Below are positions 10,190-22,547 of a stretch of DNA of 64,000 nucleotides, in pieces. Made by a program: the position numbers and the translations under genes. How positions within the stretch are numbered: position 1 is the stretch's first letter; the number at the start of each line of letters is the position of its first letter. The notes beneath the pieces are model-generated. The model did not search any database, was not told where the DNA came from, and saw nothing but the letters and a program-made list of their open reading frames with translations. This stretch comes from Thysanoteuthis rhombus (lineage: Eukaryota; Mollusca; Cephalopoda; Oegopsida; Thysanoteuthidae): NCBI GenBank assembly GCA_963457665.1, contig OY735237.1:2341822-2405821 (forward strand), written 5' to 3'.

Positions 10190-10385
10190 TTGAAGGTGTT
10201 CGAATGAAAATGAAACTCTGAATTCAAACTGGGAAAATCCAAACCCTCATCTAACATTTTGAGAGGCTGGCGACAGACAGATCATATTCCCAAAAGGTAT
10301 GATCAATGGAACTCTGGTGAAACTTTCACGGGCCTGGCAAGCTAGAAGTGGATTATAACAAATGCTCCAGTAAAATAACCCGATG
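10190..10385 (+). repeat. SINE family B, 3' half
   Basis: It matches 37640-37800 in order: gaattcaaactggga, aatccaaaccctc, gaggctggcgacagacag, tatgatcaatggaactctggtgaaactttcacgggcctggcaag-type tail. Confidence 0.6.
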
Positions 10386-10785
10386 ACACTCTTAATGGCA
10401 GAAGCAGATAAGTGATGAAAAAACAATCAAAATCTATTCCTTCAAAATTGTTACCTTTCCTATTTTAAAATGGTCACCGTTCGGGTTGGGATTACATTCT
10501 TTGATTCAAAATTCATCATCACACACAGGAGATCTTATACCTTATCATGTTTCTTTTTTGATTATGTAAATAAACATGAGAATAATAATGACAAGGTAAT
10601 CTGCTGTAGGGTTAATATTCCCTTCTATTTCTATTCTGACTGAAGATTATTAATTCAACTTTGTATTGTGTGGTGATGCTAATTATAACAAAAGAGTAAA
10701 TTAGATGAAATAAACAATAAAAATTAAGTATTATTAATTATTCATCCCCATGTACAGAGTAGACTGGAGTGAATAAAATAATACG

Positions 10786-10810
10786 ATTGGTCAAAATTGG
10801 CTTGACCAAT
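10786..10810. promoter_or_regulatory. Facing CCAAT motifs in a perfect inverted repeat
   Basis: ATTGGTCAA and TTGACCAAT are separated by 7 bases, immediately upstream of a stop-depleted block with ORFs. CCAAT boxes are typical of promoters. Function here is inference only. Confidence 0.3.
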
Positions 10811-11119
10811 GAGAACACAAAAACGCAGTCAGGTGACAACAGCAATATTTGAATCTTCCTCATTTCCTGTTAGACCCTTGTATGAAACAAATTCGCCCAA
10901 TTACTTCTCTCGTCTGGGACATGCACGCCCCAGACAAGGGGAAAATCAAGTACATCCATTTTCCTCCATATACCTCAAACTTTATCTTACACGTATACCT
11001 AGAAACCATCTTTATAGATTCCATGACACACATAGTGGACTTTCTCAAACACACATGTACGAAGACTTTAATCTATCTAATACATAAAAACGATTCTTTC
11101 TATTTTATGAATGAATAAA
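10809..11119 (+). CDS. Stop-depleted block with overlapping small ORFs and AATAAA
   Basis: Two + frames are open. One starts at ATG 10809 (92 codons, to 11087). The other has a first ATG at 10882 and runs 78 codons to a TAA at 11116-11118 (reading MKQIRPITSLVWDMHAPDKG, then KIKYIHFPPYTSNFILHVYL and on). The TAA stop is embedded in an AATAAA at 11114-11119. A minus-strand frame is also open for 10860-11054. Base composition is richer in C than the surroundings. It could be a small gene, a processed retrocopy or a domesticated fragment. Neither reading is recognised. Confidence 0.3.
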
Positions 11120-11559
11120 AGTTTCCTCAAGATTTGTTTGTCTTTAACTTCTTTTGTTGTTGCTGTGTTATCTGAGCATTTTTATTATGGAGATACAGCT
11201 TTCTGTCTATCAGATCAATGTGGTTCTGTATTTGATACTAAGGATGTGAACAGGTAATAACAATATGGGGTCAGATCAGATACAAGTATTATCGTTTCTT
11301 AAACCGAGCCTCAACTTATGGTGGTTTTGTTGTCCGCTCACAAGGTAGTATGGGTTGTCCAACAATATATTCATCAACAAGGGTCACATACAAAATGTAT
11401 CAAGCAGCATCTACCCCTATATAAATTCCAGGGTGTCCAAACCCTTTCTAAACCAATGTACAAAGGCACTTGGTCTCCTTAATTGTAGGTATGATAAATG
11501 AAAAATACAAAAAATATGATATTTTTTTTAGAGTAAATATATTTATTCATGAGAATGAA

Positions 11560-12340
11560 ATAAATCCATGCATATTTGCAACATAAATTTGCATATATGT
11601 AAGACTTGTCAGTTTGGCTCAGTTGGTAAGAGAGCTGGCTACCAATCACTTGGTTGTGATTTCAAATCACTGTAAGAGAAGGTTATTTCCATAAAATTAT
11701 CAATTCATTAAAATGAAATAAGGTTTTGCATTTTTGCAACATGAAGTTCCAGAGATATGTATGAGTTGTCACTCTGGTTCAGTCAGTAGGAGAGCTGCCT
11801 ACCAGTCACTAGGACGAGATTTCAAATAACTGTGAAGAAAAGCAAATTTTGTAAATGTATTTATTTGAACAAAATAAGGTTTTGCGTATTTGTAACATAA
11901 AGCCTCATAGATAAGTAAAACTTGTTGCTTTGGCTCAGTCAGTAGGAGAGCTGCCTACTAGTCACTGGCATATGATTTCAAATCACTGTAGAGAAAAGCT
12001 AAATTTTTTAAATGTATTCACAAGAATGAAGTTAGGTTTTGTATTTTGTAACATAAAGTCTCATAGATACATAAGACTTGTTATTTCGGCTCAGTCAGTA
12101 GGAGAGCCGCCTACCAGTCACTTGGATATGATTTCAAATAACTGTAGAGAAAAGCTAAATTTTGTAAATATATTTATTTGAACGAAATAAGGTTTTGCGT
12201 ATTTGTAACATAAAGTTACATAGATAAGTAAGACTTGTTGCTTTGGCTCAGTCGGTAGGAGAGCCACCTACCAGACACTGGGATATGATTTCTAATAACT
12301 GCAGGAAAAAGCTAATTTTGTAAAAGTATTGGTTTGATTC
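11560..12340 (+). repeat. Tandem cluster of a tRNA-derived SINE-like unit (family C), five copies
   Basis: Unit of about 155-160 bp, starting near 11605, 11765, 11925, 12076 and 12231. Each has an A-box-like ggctcagttggtaagag, then ctaccaatcac...ggttgtgatttcaaatcac in the B-box position, then an AT-rich spacer (taaggttttgcatttttgcaacataaag). The B box is degenerate against GGTTCGANTCC. The unit also occurs singly at 35650-35930, 38670-38945 and 39050-39205, and inverted at 29780-30060. ORFs at 11930-12181 and 12371-12586 are products of these repeats. Confidence 0.7.
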
Positions 12341-13179
12341 AACATGATTAGACGGATAAACCTGAATTAGGTGAGGATTGTTGTCTGTGTTGTTTTGTTC
12401 GGGAGGGGCACTAAGTTTACACCAGCCTTTGACTTGGACTGGAGTTTTATAAAATCACACTTACTTAAAAATGGAGAAATAATTCAATCTTGGATTGCAA
12501 ATGTTTATGGAGGTAATTTTAGAAAATCTAGTTGGGCAAAAAACCTTCAAAGTCATATAAAAAGATACGAAATTTGCAGTTTATAATGCAAAAACAAATG
12601 AAGACAAAATCAATATCAAAATGTGGAAAATGGAAGTTTTGTAGATACAATTTATACTCGTATAGGAGTTGATACCAATTTTTTGCACCCCTCTTTGTAT
12701 TTTTCAATGTATCTCATGTAAAAGTCGACCCTAGTTCTTCAATATAATGGTATGTTGAAATTAATTTTTTCATGCTATTACATTCTAATGTGTACATCAA
12801 AAAACACATCCTACTAAATTCTATACTGAGGAATCACTAATAAGGCTGAATCTCTATCATAAAAGTCAGCTGTTACATTGAATATTGATCTGTATGATAA
12901 AGATAAACCATTGCTCCTGAATCTAGTGGCAATGTGTATTTCTTGCTTGCTAGTACCAGTCATGTACACAGTATTGCAGTAAGACATGATAATGTACTAT
13001 AATTGTGAGCTTTAAATCTTGATTAGCTAGTTTTGATGAATGCAGTTGTGTACAAGAGCGAGTGTCAATATTCATTTTTCATGTGTTTTCTTCGAAGGAC
13101 TTTTGTTTTGATGCGTCGAAACATCAGTATTATTACTTTAATTCATTGTTCCAGTTTTTGAATTCATTTAGAGACCAAA

Positions 13180-13705
13180 TAAAATCAAGCGGAGAATCAC
13201 TTTGGGACGACAAGCCTTCGGCAGAGCGAGCTCAACCTTCCAAAACAAGATGATCCCAGTAATCCTATAAAGAGGAGTATACAACCAATGCATTCTCCCG
13301 ATAGTCACTTATGGAGCTGGACATGGAGCCTTACCTAGAGACAGACCTGCAAACTGAGAAGTATGCAATGTGCGCATGAGAGAATCATACTCAACCTTAC
13401 ATGGAGAGATCACAAGACAGCACAGTATATAAGGAAGAAAACAGGTGTCCATGACATCATAGAAACTATTGGAAAACTAAAATGGCAATGTACAGGCCAT
13501 GTTGCAAGAATGAAAGACAACCGATGGACATCACGACTCACAACATAGATCCCCAGCGACCACATGCGAAACCAAGGCAGGCAGAATAAAAGATGGAGAG
13601 ATGAACTTGACAAATCCAGAAAATGCTGGCTGCACGACGCCCATGATAGAGAAATATGGCGGATCCTGAGGAAAGTCTATGTCCAATGACGGATGTCAAA
13701 AGCAC

Positions 13706-13753
<48 letters not shown>

Positions 13754-13755
13754 GC
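13180..13755 (+). mobile_element. RTE-type LINE 3' fragment (copy C, longest + strand copy)
   Basis: Frames shift, but the order is that of an RTE polyprotein end: a LGRQAFGRASSTFQNKM-like segment, VYNQCILPIVTYGAG, then AHERIILNLTWRDHKTAQYI, then VHDIIETIGKLKWQCTGHVA and NRWTSRLTT. It ends in (GAT)n at 13705-13753. Stops at several points make it dead. Confidence 0.8.
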
Positions 13756-13759
13756 CTCT

Positions 13760-15650
13760 GCTTATTGATACAGTATTTTGGATTGTTGTGTGAATTTCAG
13801 CCCCTCGGAAGTAGTATGCATGTGATGGTAGACCACATGTGACTGACCTAAAAAAATTAGACTTTTACATGAATCTAAACGGTAATTTATATCTGGTATG
13901 AAATCCGCAGGTAGCCATGAAAAAAAGTTTTTTTTGTAATTTATATTAGATTAACGAAAGTTGAATTCTACCCCATTTGCACCTGCTTGGAATTGAGGAC
14001 ACTCCAACCTCACAGACGTACCTCAATTTTGGCATGCAACATTTTGTAGAAGAAAGAATGAACCTTACTTGTTGCATCTAAATTACATGTAAAGGGGAAA
14101 AAAACACATCCCTTTGGCCCAAACTGTTCCTCTGTCACAAAAACGAAAAATAGGATAATGCCAAGCGATCTATTGTTTTATGGCGAGATAATACAGGGAC
14201 AGTGTTTACACTTTCTGTCTCATCTATACAACTTGGTAACTGGGACAATCAACCATTTCGATCAATAACAGTTCGGCCAAACTCACTATTATCATCAATT
14301 TTTGATCTATGAACACTTGGAATATTTGACTCAAACTTAAAATCTCATCACTCTCATCAAATTTACCGTCTTCTGTCATAATAATGTTCTTTTAAAGTCA
14401 AGGTTGTCTAGGGTGAAAACATCTAGGTTACTACCAGTTCATTATTTTTATAACTAGCATATACATGTCAAAAATGACGGAGTTATTTATGTGCAGATCG
14501 TCACTAAGGAGCTGAAAGCTACTCTATTATGTAATTCATTTTCATTATTCAAGTATCCTAATTTCAAGTTTTCATCCAAGTTTCAACTCAACTCGAGCTT
14601 TTTCAATGGGTTATCAGACACAAACTTTAAAGAAAAGTAGTTACCACTGACATCGTGTGATTTGGGAAAAAAGAAAATTATTTTCTTGAAAATATAACTT
14701 ATTTTATTACAAAATAAAGTTGAATTTCATTTAAACTTTAAAAGAATAGGAAAAATATTTGGACAAATTTGGCCTTTTTGAAGAGTATTTGGCCATGAAA
14801 TTTTTGGTTTGGCCATATTTGGATTTTGAGACATCTTGACTTTTGTTGCTGGAGTATTTTTGATAAATTCATATTTTTTTCCCTTTATATTGAGATTATT
14901 GTTATGTTTTATAAACAATCAATATCATTATTTTTACATTTGACTATTGTTGGACAATTTTGCAAGGTTTTGATCAGTAACATATCCAAATATCTTGCAA
15001 CTATGCATCCCCTTCATTGTTGTCTGTGCCTGTGATGTTATCATAAAATTGGCTACATCCAGCTGAGATGAAAGAAAAGGAAGTAGAAAGAGAGATTCAT
15101 TCGATTCTAACATTTTCTTCATTGTTATGGCAACGGACTATCACATTTTACGGCCCTTTAATTGTTTTCTTAGCTTTATTAACATATGCATCCCCTTCAT
15201 GGACCAATCTATTATATCTTTTAGGTTGTAACAGGACTCTGACAAGACAGATTCTGATTCACATTTAAGACTTTTATGCAACAAGATTAAATTTGACCAG
15301 TTTTAGCTCTTTCCTAATTTTTAGATACTTTTTTCCATTACAACAATGTTGACTCGGGCAGTTAATCTTTGGCTACGGGTAGAAAATCCAATTTCTGATT
15401 AGTTATATTTTTTCAAATTATCTTTGATACTTTTATTCATTTAGTATTTTATACTCAGCATAACTCTCCTTTGGCTTGCAAGACACTATGTAAATTATTG
15501 AGACGGAGGGGGGGGAGTGTGTCTTTGACGCCAGGATATACGGCAATTATCAAACTAATGCAAGAGATTTTTGCACTTTTATACTTCTACAGACATATGA
15601 CAATTTCAGCACGTGACAAACTTTTAAGAATCAACAGCTAAAGAAAAAAA
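13760..15650. other. Intergenic, no confident feature
   Basis: AT-rich sequence with short ORFs only. At 14720-14835 there is a run of 'tttggcc' motifs without a defined unit. I see no RNA gene or recognised element. Confidence 0.4.
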
Positions 15651-15655
15651 AAACA

Positions 15656-16028
15656 CTGGTCTGGTTAGTCACACAATAGAAACTGCCACATGACCAACAT
15701 CATTTTGCAGTTAGAAAAATAGGAAAAGGGGTGATCAATGAATAAGTTATTTCTCTCACCTTTTGTTGGGCAGTGATCACTGAAAAAAGTCTAAATTTCC
15801 CAAAAGACAAGAGGACAGAAACTAAGCAATCAATTTAGTATAAATTTACATTGCAAATTAAAATTTGAGGATTTTGAAAGAAAAAAAATTTTCCTTTCTA
15901 AATCAAATACAGAATAGATTTTTAAATTTTCAGCCATGTAGCTCCATTACTGCAGCCGGTACATGTGATGCATACGTATATACATAAACAATCAACCAGA
16001 CTAACATGAGAACTGAAGAAACCTATTT
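15656..16028 (+). repeat. Family-A TIR repeat, copy 2
   Basis: It starts ggtctggttagtcacacaat and passes aggggtgatcaatgaataag, gcagtgatcactgaaaaaag and ttttcagcc-tgtagctcc. It ends in gagaactgaagaaacct. It is followed by an inverted copy at 16350-16690. Confidence 0.8.
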
Positions 16029-16349
16029 GATGCTTTCTATTATCTATAAAATGATATAATTGAAACTCTCTAAAAATCCTGAACTTTTGATCTCTCGTAG
16101 ACAAACATTTCAAATTAGACTGACTCCCTCTCGATCTAATTTGAAATGTTCGTCTATGAAATTTTGATTTTCTTTTCCGCTTGGTCAACCATGCAAAAAC
16201 TCCCCAGAAATATCAAGATCAGCTCAGGCATTTCAAAAATCTGGTTTTAAATCGAAATTTTCTTCTGTCTTGTAACGTATTTTTTCATGCTCGAAGTTCG
16301 TCAGTGTAAGAGTATCTGTGTACCAACACACACGTATAAAGCCTATTAG

Positions 16350-16690
16350 AAACCTTCAATCGAAACTGTAAACCAAAACTGTCAACAGTTTTTTAGTTGA
16401 TCTGGCTGGCAATATGCATCATGTGTTCAGGCCGCAACAATGGAGCTATAGGGTTGAAAATTTCAATATTTACACATTAATATACTTGGAAAAAAAAACG
16501 TATTTTCAGTTTTTTCAACCCTCCCAATCCCAATAATTAGTTTGTGGGGGTTTCAATTTACAATGTAAGATTATGTTAAATTGGTCCCTCAGTTTGCACA
16601 TGGTTGCATGTTCGTTAATTTGAAAAAAAAAATTTCAAACTTTTTTGAGATCTAAGAAAAGGCAAGAGAATTAATTCATTCATTGATCGT
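16350..16690 (-). repeat. Family-A TIR repeat, copy 3 (inverted)
   Basis: The minus-strand landmarks are present: ctgtcaacagttttttagtt, caatggagctatagggttga, ttcattcattgatc. It forms an inverted pair with copy 2. Confidence 0.75.
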
Positions 16691-16898
16691 CCTTTTTTTT
16701 CTAATTTTTTAATATTCCTATATTTTGGCAGATAAATCGAACAACCTTCAGATGAGATCAGATCCAAATTTCAGTCTGAATTTTATTGTTTTAACTTACT
16801 GTTTAGTCACTATTTTAGTATTGGCTGTCACTATGGGGGGGGGATGTTTTTTTCAATTCATCATGCGTCATTTCATCCTCTAAAATATATGGTCTAGA

Positions 16899-17323
16899 TG
16901 TTATGCTGAAACAGCAAAATTGCCCAACTAGCAAAATTTTAACTTTTTGGTAAAAAAAAGTTTTAATTTTACTTGTTTTGATTAAATACACTTTTGATCA
17001 AATTAAATCAATGTATTTTTATTTATTTTTGTTAAAAGAGCTTAGTTTCACTTTGATTACATCAACTTTTGATCATAAAAAATAGTTGTTTTATATCATT
17101 GTTTTGATTAAATACACTTCTGGTCAAATCAAAACCATTTATTTACTTATTTTTTCTAAAAAAAAGTTTCATTTTGCAATCTTTTGATTGTAAAAATGAT
17201 AGTTGTTCCATACCCTTGTTTTGATTGAAAATGACTTTTGATCAAATTAAAACTAAGCATTTATTTCCAGTAAAAAATGTAGAAACTTTGGTAATCAAGC
17301 AATTTCACCTATTCCGCATAACA
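16899..17323. mobile_element. TIR-bounded element with internal ~125-bp tandem units (family D)
   Basis: It begins tgttatgctgaaacagcaaaatt and ends aatttcacctattccgcataaca, which are imperfect inverted repeats. Inside, a unit with 'ttgttttgattaaatacacttttgatcaaattaaa' recurs about three times. Relatives are at 32572-32925 (inverted), 43130-43290 (truncated) and 55901-56153. Confidence 0.55.
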
Positions 17324-17334
17324 TTTATATCAAG

Positions 17335-17485
17335 GTAGATTGGGGTCTACTGCCTTGGTTGTTAACCAATCTAAAAGAAGTGCAACTCTGTATTCAAACT
17401 AGGGAAGTCCAACTCCTGACTGGATTTTGCTGACTGTACAGAGAAAGCCAAGATTTGATCCAATGAGTAGAAAGGCTATGATCTG
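17335..17485 (+). repeat. SINE family B, 3' fragment
   Basis: It shares the 'tctgtattcaaactagggaa-tcc-ctcc' and 'aatgagtagaaaggctatgatc' blocks with 37620-37740. Confidence 0.4.
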
Positions 17486-17611
17486 TAACACATTGTGGAA
17501 TGCATAGAGCACAGTGTGACATGCTGATTGATTTGGTCATCCTCTGCAGCATAGTTTCTCTCCTTCTGTCGTCATCATGTCATGGATCCACTCAGCCAGG
17601 AGCAAGTGCAC

Positions 17612-17614
<3 letters not shown>

Positions 17615-17690
<76 letters not shown>
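17615..17690. repeat. (GA)n microsatellite
   Basis: Nearly uninterrupted ga dinucleotides. The Arg/Glu ORFs here are artefacts of it. Confidence 0.97.
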
Positions 17691-17691
<1 letters not shown>

Positions 17692-18279
17692 TAAGGCTCA
17701 CAATGTGTGCAACCAATCCTCACTTTAATCCAAGTCAAGCACATGTCATGACTTTAGACTAAAGTGGCCTGACGTCTAGTTTAATGCCAGGCAGTCCGGC
17801 TTTTGAGCAACCTGTCCTATGTCCAGCATGAGGTTGTGCTCCTTTTGTCATTTTTGGGTTACACTGAAAAACTTATTCAAATCATTCCGGGTATTCTCAA
17901 ATTAGTGGGAAAAGAAAGCCATAAAGCATGTAAAACTTATTTTTTATGAAGTTTTACAAAAAATTACTATAAAATTGCATTAAAATATCAAAATAATATT
18001 TGACAAGTAAACAATTCTTTTGAAAAACTTTTAAATTCACAACTTACCATAAATAACACAAGAGAGTCAATCTGTCTAATTCTTTCTTTTTAGTCTGCAA
18101 CAACATCACTTTGAAATTTTGGAACTGCTCCCCCAAGGAGTCTGGGAAACTTTGTCCTTCTTTCTAAAAGTTTGGAGATACCCTCCCCCTACTGCAGAAC
18201 CGGCTAGCAAATGCACCATTCAGAACTGAATCCATGGTCATCTTTGAGGCAACTTGGTAGGCAATCAGAGGGGACCTTA

Positions 18280-18602
18280 TCACACAAGTGGGGAAAGACA
18301 TTCTCCTGTGGAGTTACTTAGTGGACAGTGAATTACTATTGAGAGAGTTTGTGCACTGTGTGACTGTTGCATTCATGGTGACTGGACGAGTCGTTCTTCA
18401 GGTCTTATTCATGCCGTTTTTGGGGGGTAAAATACTGTATCACCCACAGTTGGTCAGCCCCCACTACAATCCAGATTTGGCTCCCTGTGAAATCTGGCTT
18501 TACTCAGGGAGATTTCAGATTGTGGATGAGATCAAGAAGAACATGACATGGAAGCTGATGGGGATCCTGAAAGAAGACTTTGCGGACTGTTTTAAATAGA
18601 TG
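18280..18602 (+). pseudogene. Mariner-type transposase C-terminal remnant
   Basis: The frame 18288-18599 contains YNPDLAPCEIWLY, close to the mariner-family YSPDLAPCDFWLF signature that carries the last catalytic Asp. This is followed by GRFQIVDEIKKNM and ILKEDFADCFK, the usual family end. About nine codons normally present between the WLF motif and the RFQ block are missing, and the N-terminal two thirds is not recognisable. The family makes DDE/D transposases. This copy is a decayed fragment. Confidence 0.75.
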
Positions 18603-19084
18603 AGATAAGTGAGTGAGGTCCCAAGAGGAGTATTTTGGGGAGACTAAGGCACTATTGCCCTAGGTAGGATATCTTCTTTTTTTTAATATCAAGTGGTTGG
18701 ATACATTCCAGACAGACCTTATATCATCTTGAAAAGGTTTGTAAATAATCATAAACAACAGAAGAGTTTGATTTTAGATCCTATAGTATGGTTGGAAAAG
18801 AGAGGGAAGAAATGAAAGTTAGGTAGTTTAATGAGAGGATAGGATGGTAGAGAATTGGAATAAAGTTAGGCACTTTTATAAGAGAGTGGGTAGCGAGAGA
18901 GATTGATAGCTGCTACTGATACTACATGTGGCAGACACGTCTCTCATCATATATGTGATTTAAGATACGATGTACACCTTTAAATTACATATATACCTTG
19001 AATAATGTGGTTAATTTGTTTCAAAATTTTACGTACTGTTGAAAACGGCTCTGTTAAATATCAAATTATAACTTAAAGTGTTAG

Positions 19085-19535
19085 GAACAAAAACTATCAT
19101 CAAAACTGTAAACAAAGATTTCTTCAGTTTTTAAGCTGGTCTGGCTAGCTTGCTAGATGGTTATGTGTATGAGTATATATACATGTATATATGTATGTAT
19201 GTATGTATGTATATATCATGCATACAGGCTGTACCAAGGGAGCTAGAGGGCTGAAAATCTAAACAATTACCCATTATTATGTTTTTATTAAGTTTTTTTT
19301 TCAAATTCCTCCAAAAATAAATTTTTAGGGAGCTCAATTTACAATGTAAATTTATGCTTAATTGGTTAGTGCCAGCTTGTTTGTTTTTTTAAAATTCATA
19401 ACTTTTCAGTGATCCAACAAAAGGCATGAGAAGTAACTTATTTATTGAATTTTTTGATTGATCACCCCAACATAGTATGCTGCTAAAGGATATGATTGTT
19501 CCTGTCAAGTGACTAACCAGACCTATTTTTGCATT
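19085..19535 (-). repeat. Family-A TIR repeat, copy 4 (inverted)
   Basis: Landmarks on the minus strand: aagatttcttcagtttttaa, gggagctagagggctgaaaa, caatgtaaatttatgcttaa, tgttcctgtcaagtgactaa. A (TATG)n run lies at 19180-19215. Confidence 0.75.
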
Positions 19536-20049
19536 TTTTAAAAGTTACATGTCATACATTATATCATATATATTGTATATAAGCCATTAAATGGTGTCAT
19601 GTCAGAAATAACTTAAGCACAACACAAAAACCTTTTTAGACTTCTATTTCTGGTTACAGCTTAAACTTAGTTACAATGTTTTGTACTTGACCGTACTACA
19701 TCGAAACCTGCATTAATTAAAACCACACTCTTCAAGGTCTTATTATAACTTACAGGTTTTTTTTCTGCGTGTTTTTTAGTTCTTTCGAGGTAAAGTTGTA
19801 CTAAACTTATCTCTGACATGATATCAATTGCAGGCTTATGAACGGTTGGTCTCCAGTCAAATGTACTTTTGTTATCAAACATTAAACCGGTTCAAAAATT
19901 GAATAACATAGAATTATAAAGCATCCAGAAACATCTGATTCATAAAATGTTTCATATCTTTGCTTTCACAGGAAGGATGACTCCTGAAAATCTGGGGACA
20001 TTTTCGCATAACAAACAGGTCAATGTTTTTCTTTCTTTTGTTTAAATGT

Positions 20050-20720
20050 ATTCACTTGTGGGTATCTGTCTGTACCACCATCTGTCTTTTTATTCCCACG
20101 ATATCTCCAAAGGTTCTCCATGAATTTAAATGAGACTTGGTGGAAGGGTGGGCCATGGGGTGACTAGAAGTTTGATGTTTTTCTTTCTTTTGTTTAGGTG
20201 TATTCACTTGTGTTTGTCTGTTGGTTTGTCTGTCTTTCTGTCTGTCTGTTTGCCCGTCTGATACCTGCAAAAGTTATCAATGAATTTCAAAGGAATTTTG
20301 TGGAAGGCTGGGCAATGGGCAACGGAAGAAGTGATTAAATTTTTGGGTGGATCCAGGACTTTTTACAATTTCCTCCCCTGCATCTTGGCTATATGTGTGC
20401 ATAGTACCTCAAAAAGTTTTCAATGGATTTAAATTCAATTTTCTGGAAGGGAGAATTAGGTAAGGCAGAATTGATTGAATTTGGGGGTGGATCCAGGAAT
20501 TTGGTTTTTGTTTTGGTTAGAAGATACTTTCCATTCTCGTTTTATGTGTTTATGTTTGTCCTGACAATATCTCCATAAGTTCTCAATAAAACCAAACAAA
20601 ATTTCGTCGAATGGCAGACTATGGGCTGATAGAATTTTGATCAAATTTTGAGGCAGGTACAGGTATTTTACAACTACCTCCCCTGCATCATAGCTATTTG
20701 AAAGCTGATTTTCATTCATT
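20050..20720 (+). repeat. Tandem array of ~170-bp units (family E)
   Basis: About four diverged units carry atatctccaaaagttctcaa, tgaatttcaa-aaattttgtg, gaaggg-gggccatggg and gggtggatccagg. The same unit is found at 51335-51735 and 58140-58262 (+), and at 46065-46205 and 56405-56515 (-). Confidence 0.7.
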
Positions 20721-21179
20721 TTTTTTTGTTGTGACAATGACGTTGGCAGCGGTGTGCACTCTCTGTGTACTTTCTAGTCATGATGTGCTGTGTTCTGAAC
20801 CTTGATATCTAAGAAGGATTGAAATTAGGGAAGAGATTCATTTACAAAGATAAAAGAAAGAAAATAGAGAAATCTTTTGGTTGAAAATACCGGGTGATCA
20901 CTCAAGCATTGTACGTTGATCCTCTCACAATGTGCCCCCCCCCATTTAGGGAAGGGAGAATTATCAAAGAATGAAAAAAGTTTTTTCTTTACATGAATAA
21001 GAGTGAAATTCCTCAAGCTCAACTGGGGCATTGAAGTTTATAAACAAACCGTGTGAGAGGTTGAAATTATTGTATGTATATACCCAGCCATAAGTAGGAT
21101 GATTTAAAAGAATTTTACAAGTACAAAATACCTGTTGACAGGCTTGAATCTTATATCTGCAAGAACTTGGGAAGATATG

Positions 21180-21410
21180 ATTAGTGTAGTCAGTAACGCT
21201 TCAGACAGTGGGATCCACGACCTGAGTTCAAACTCTGGTCAGGGCTGGTTATGATCATTTCTTACTAATGCCTTTAAGGAAGGCATGAATCCATCTCCCC
21301 CCCCCAGCTATAGGTAAAAAATAGTAGAGCAGAATTTAAGCTAAGAGAATGATAACTTTGATTCCAAACCAGGGGGTGCAGAACCCTTAAGGCAGTTTGA
21401 CGATCAATTT
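21180..21410 (+). repeat. SINE family B copy
   Basis: It has a B-box-like gagttcaaactctgg, the 'atgcctttaaggaaggcatgaatcc' block, 'agctataggtaaaaaatag' and a 3' 'ttgattccaaaccaggg'. Confidence 0.6.
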
Positions 21411-21604
21411 GATGTCCATCGAGGCTGAGAGGGGTGGGGGGCAGAGAATCCTGATAACTGATAGGTGGGTGGGTGTGCTTTGAATGTCTTTAGAGACAGA
21501 ATGGAGATGATTAGGTCTAAATTGGCAGAGTTTCCCATCTGATTCACGGTGAATTACTTCATCCTTAGGATGAGACATAATTTTTTAGAGCATTGGACAG
21601 AAAT

Positions 21605-21840
21605 GGAGGTGCAGGTAACCTAATAATTAGCAGCACAGAGAATGGAATTTGCAAACCGAGTTCAAACTCTGGCTGAGACAGTTTGCGTTCTCTTTGCATT
21701 GATGCCCTTAGGAAAGGCATGAATCTATCACTACTATTGGCTACTGCTATAGGAGATGGATGACTGATTTCAAACCAGGGAGTTGAGCTCCCTTGAAAGT
21801 TGATTCTAAATTTTGACTTCTGTCTGGCAGCTCGTGCAGC
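21605..21840 (+). repeat. SINE family B copy
   Basis: It has an A-box-like aacctaataattagcagc, a B-box-like gagttcaaactctggc, then the 'atgcccttaggaaaggcatg' block. It lies about 420 bp from the previous copy in the same orientation. Confidence 0.65.
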
Positions 21841-22039
21841 CAAGTCGATGCCAAAAATATCATTCCACTTTCTTTAGACTTTATCAGAAAGGTCAAGAGC
21901 AGGATTCCGTCAATTGGGCACCCTAGGAATTCCATATGCTGCACCCAGGCTTGCTTTCATTGTTTACCAAGATATAAAAAGGCTGTCTAAAAGATAGATT
22001 ACTAGTGTGGAGGTTTATTAATCCTTGGCTGCACAATTA

Positions 22040-22432
22040 GGAACAGTCAACCAAAACTGTCACCAAAGCTGCCAACATAGGTCTCTTCAGTTCATAAGTT
22101 GGTCTGGCTGACTATCAATGTATATATGTGTTGTGCATACAGGCCGCACCAATGGAGCCAGAAGGCTGAAAATTTAAACATTTACTCCTTATTATACCAA
22201 GGAAAAACAATTATTTTGATGTTCTCAGATTCACCTGCTAAATAGGTTTATAGTGAGAGGTTCAATTTACAATGTAAGTTCATACTAAATTGGTGCCTTA
22301 GTTTGTGTCCAGCAGCATTCATGCTTGTTTTTTGAAAATTCAAACTTTTTTTTTAGTGATCACTGCCCAACACAGCCAAATGACATTAGTCTGATGACGG
22401 TTCCGGTTGAATGACTAACTAAACCTGTTTAG
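22040..22432 (-). repeat. Family-A TIR repeat, copy 5 (inverted)
   Basis: Landmarks: ctgtcaccaaagctgccaac, accaatggagccagaaggct, caatgtaagttcatactaaa, tgactaactaaacctg. Copy 6 lies head to head about 115 bp away. Confidence 0.8.
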
Positions 22433-22547
22433 TATTGCCCCAATCTGATTATAGCAATAAATGAGTAAATAAATAAATCAATGAATAAATTGAGTTTAAA
22501 AAGACAAAATGTAAAGCAAGTATGAAATAATTCCATAATTCAACGGT

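Noticed and set aside
17500-17762. ORFs with Arg/Glu repeats
   Set aside because: Products of the (GA)n microsatellite.
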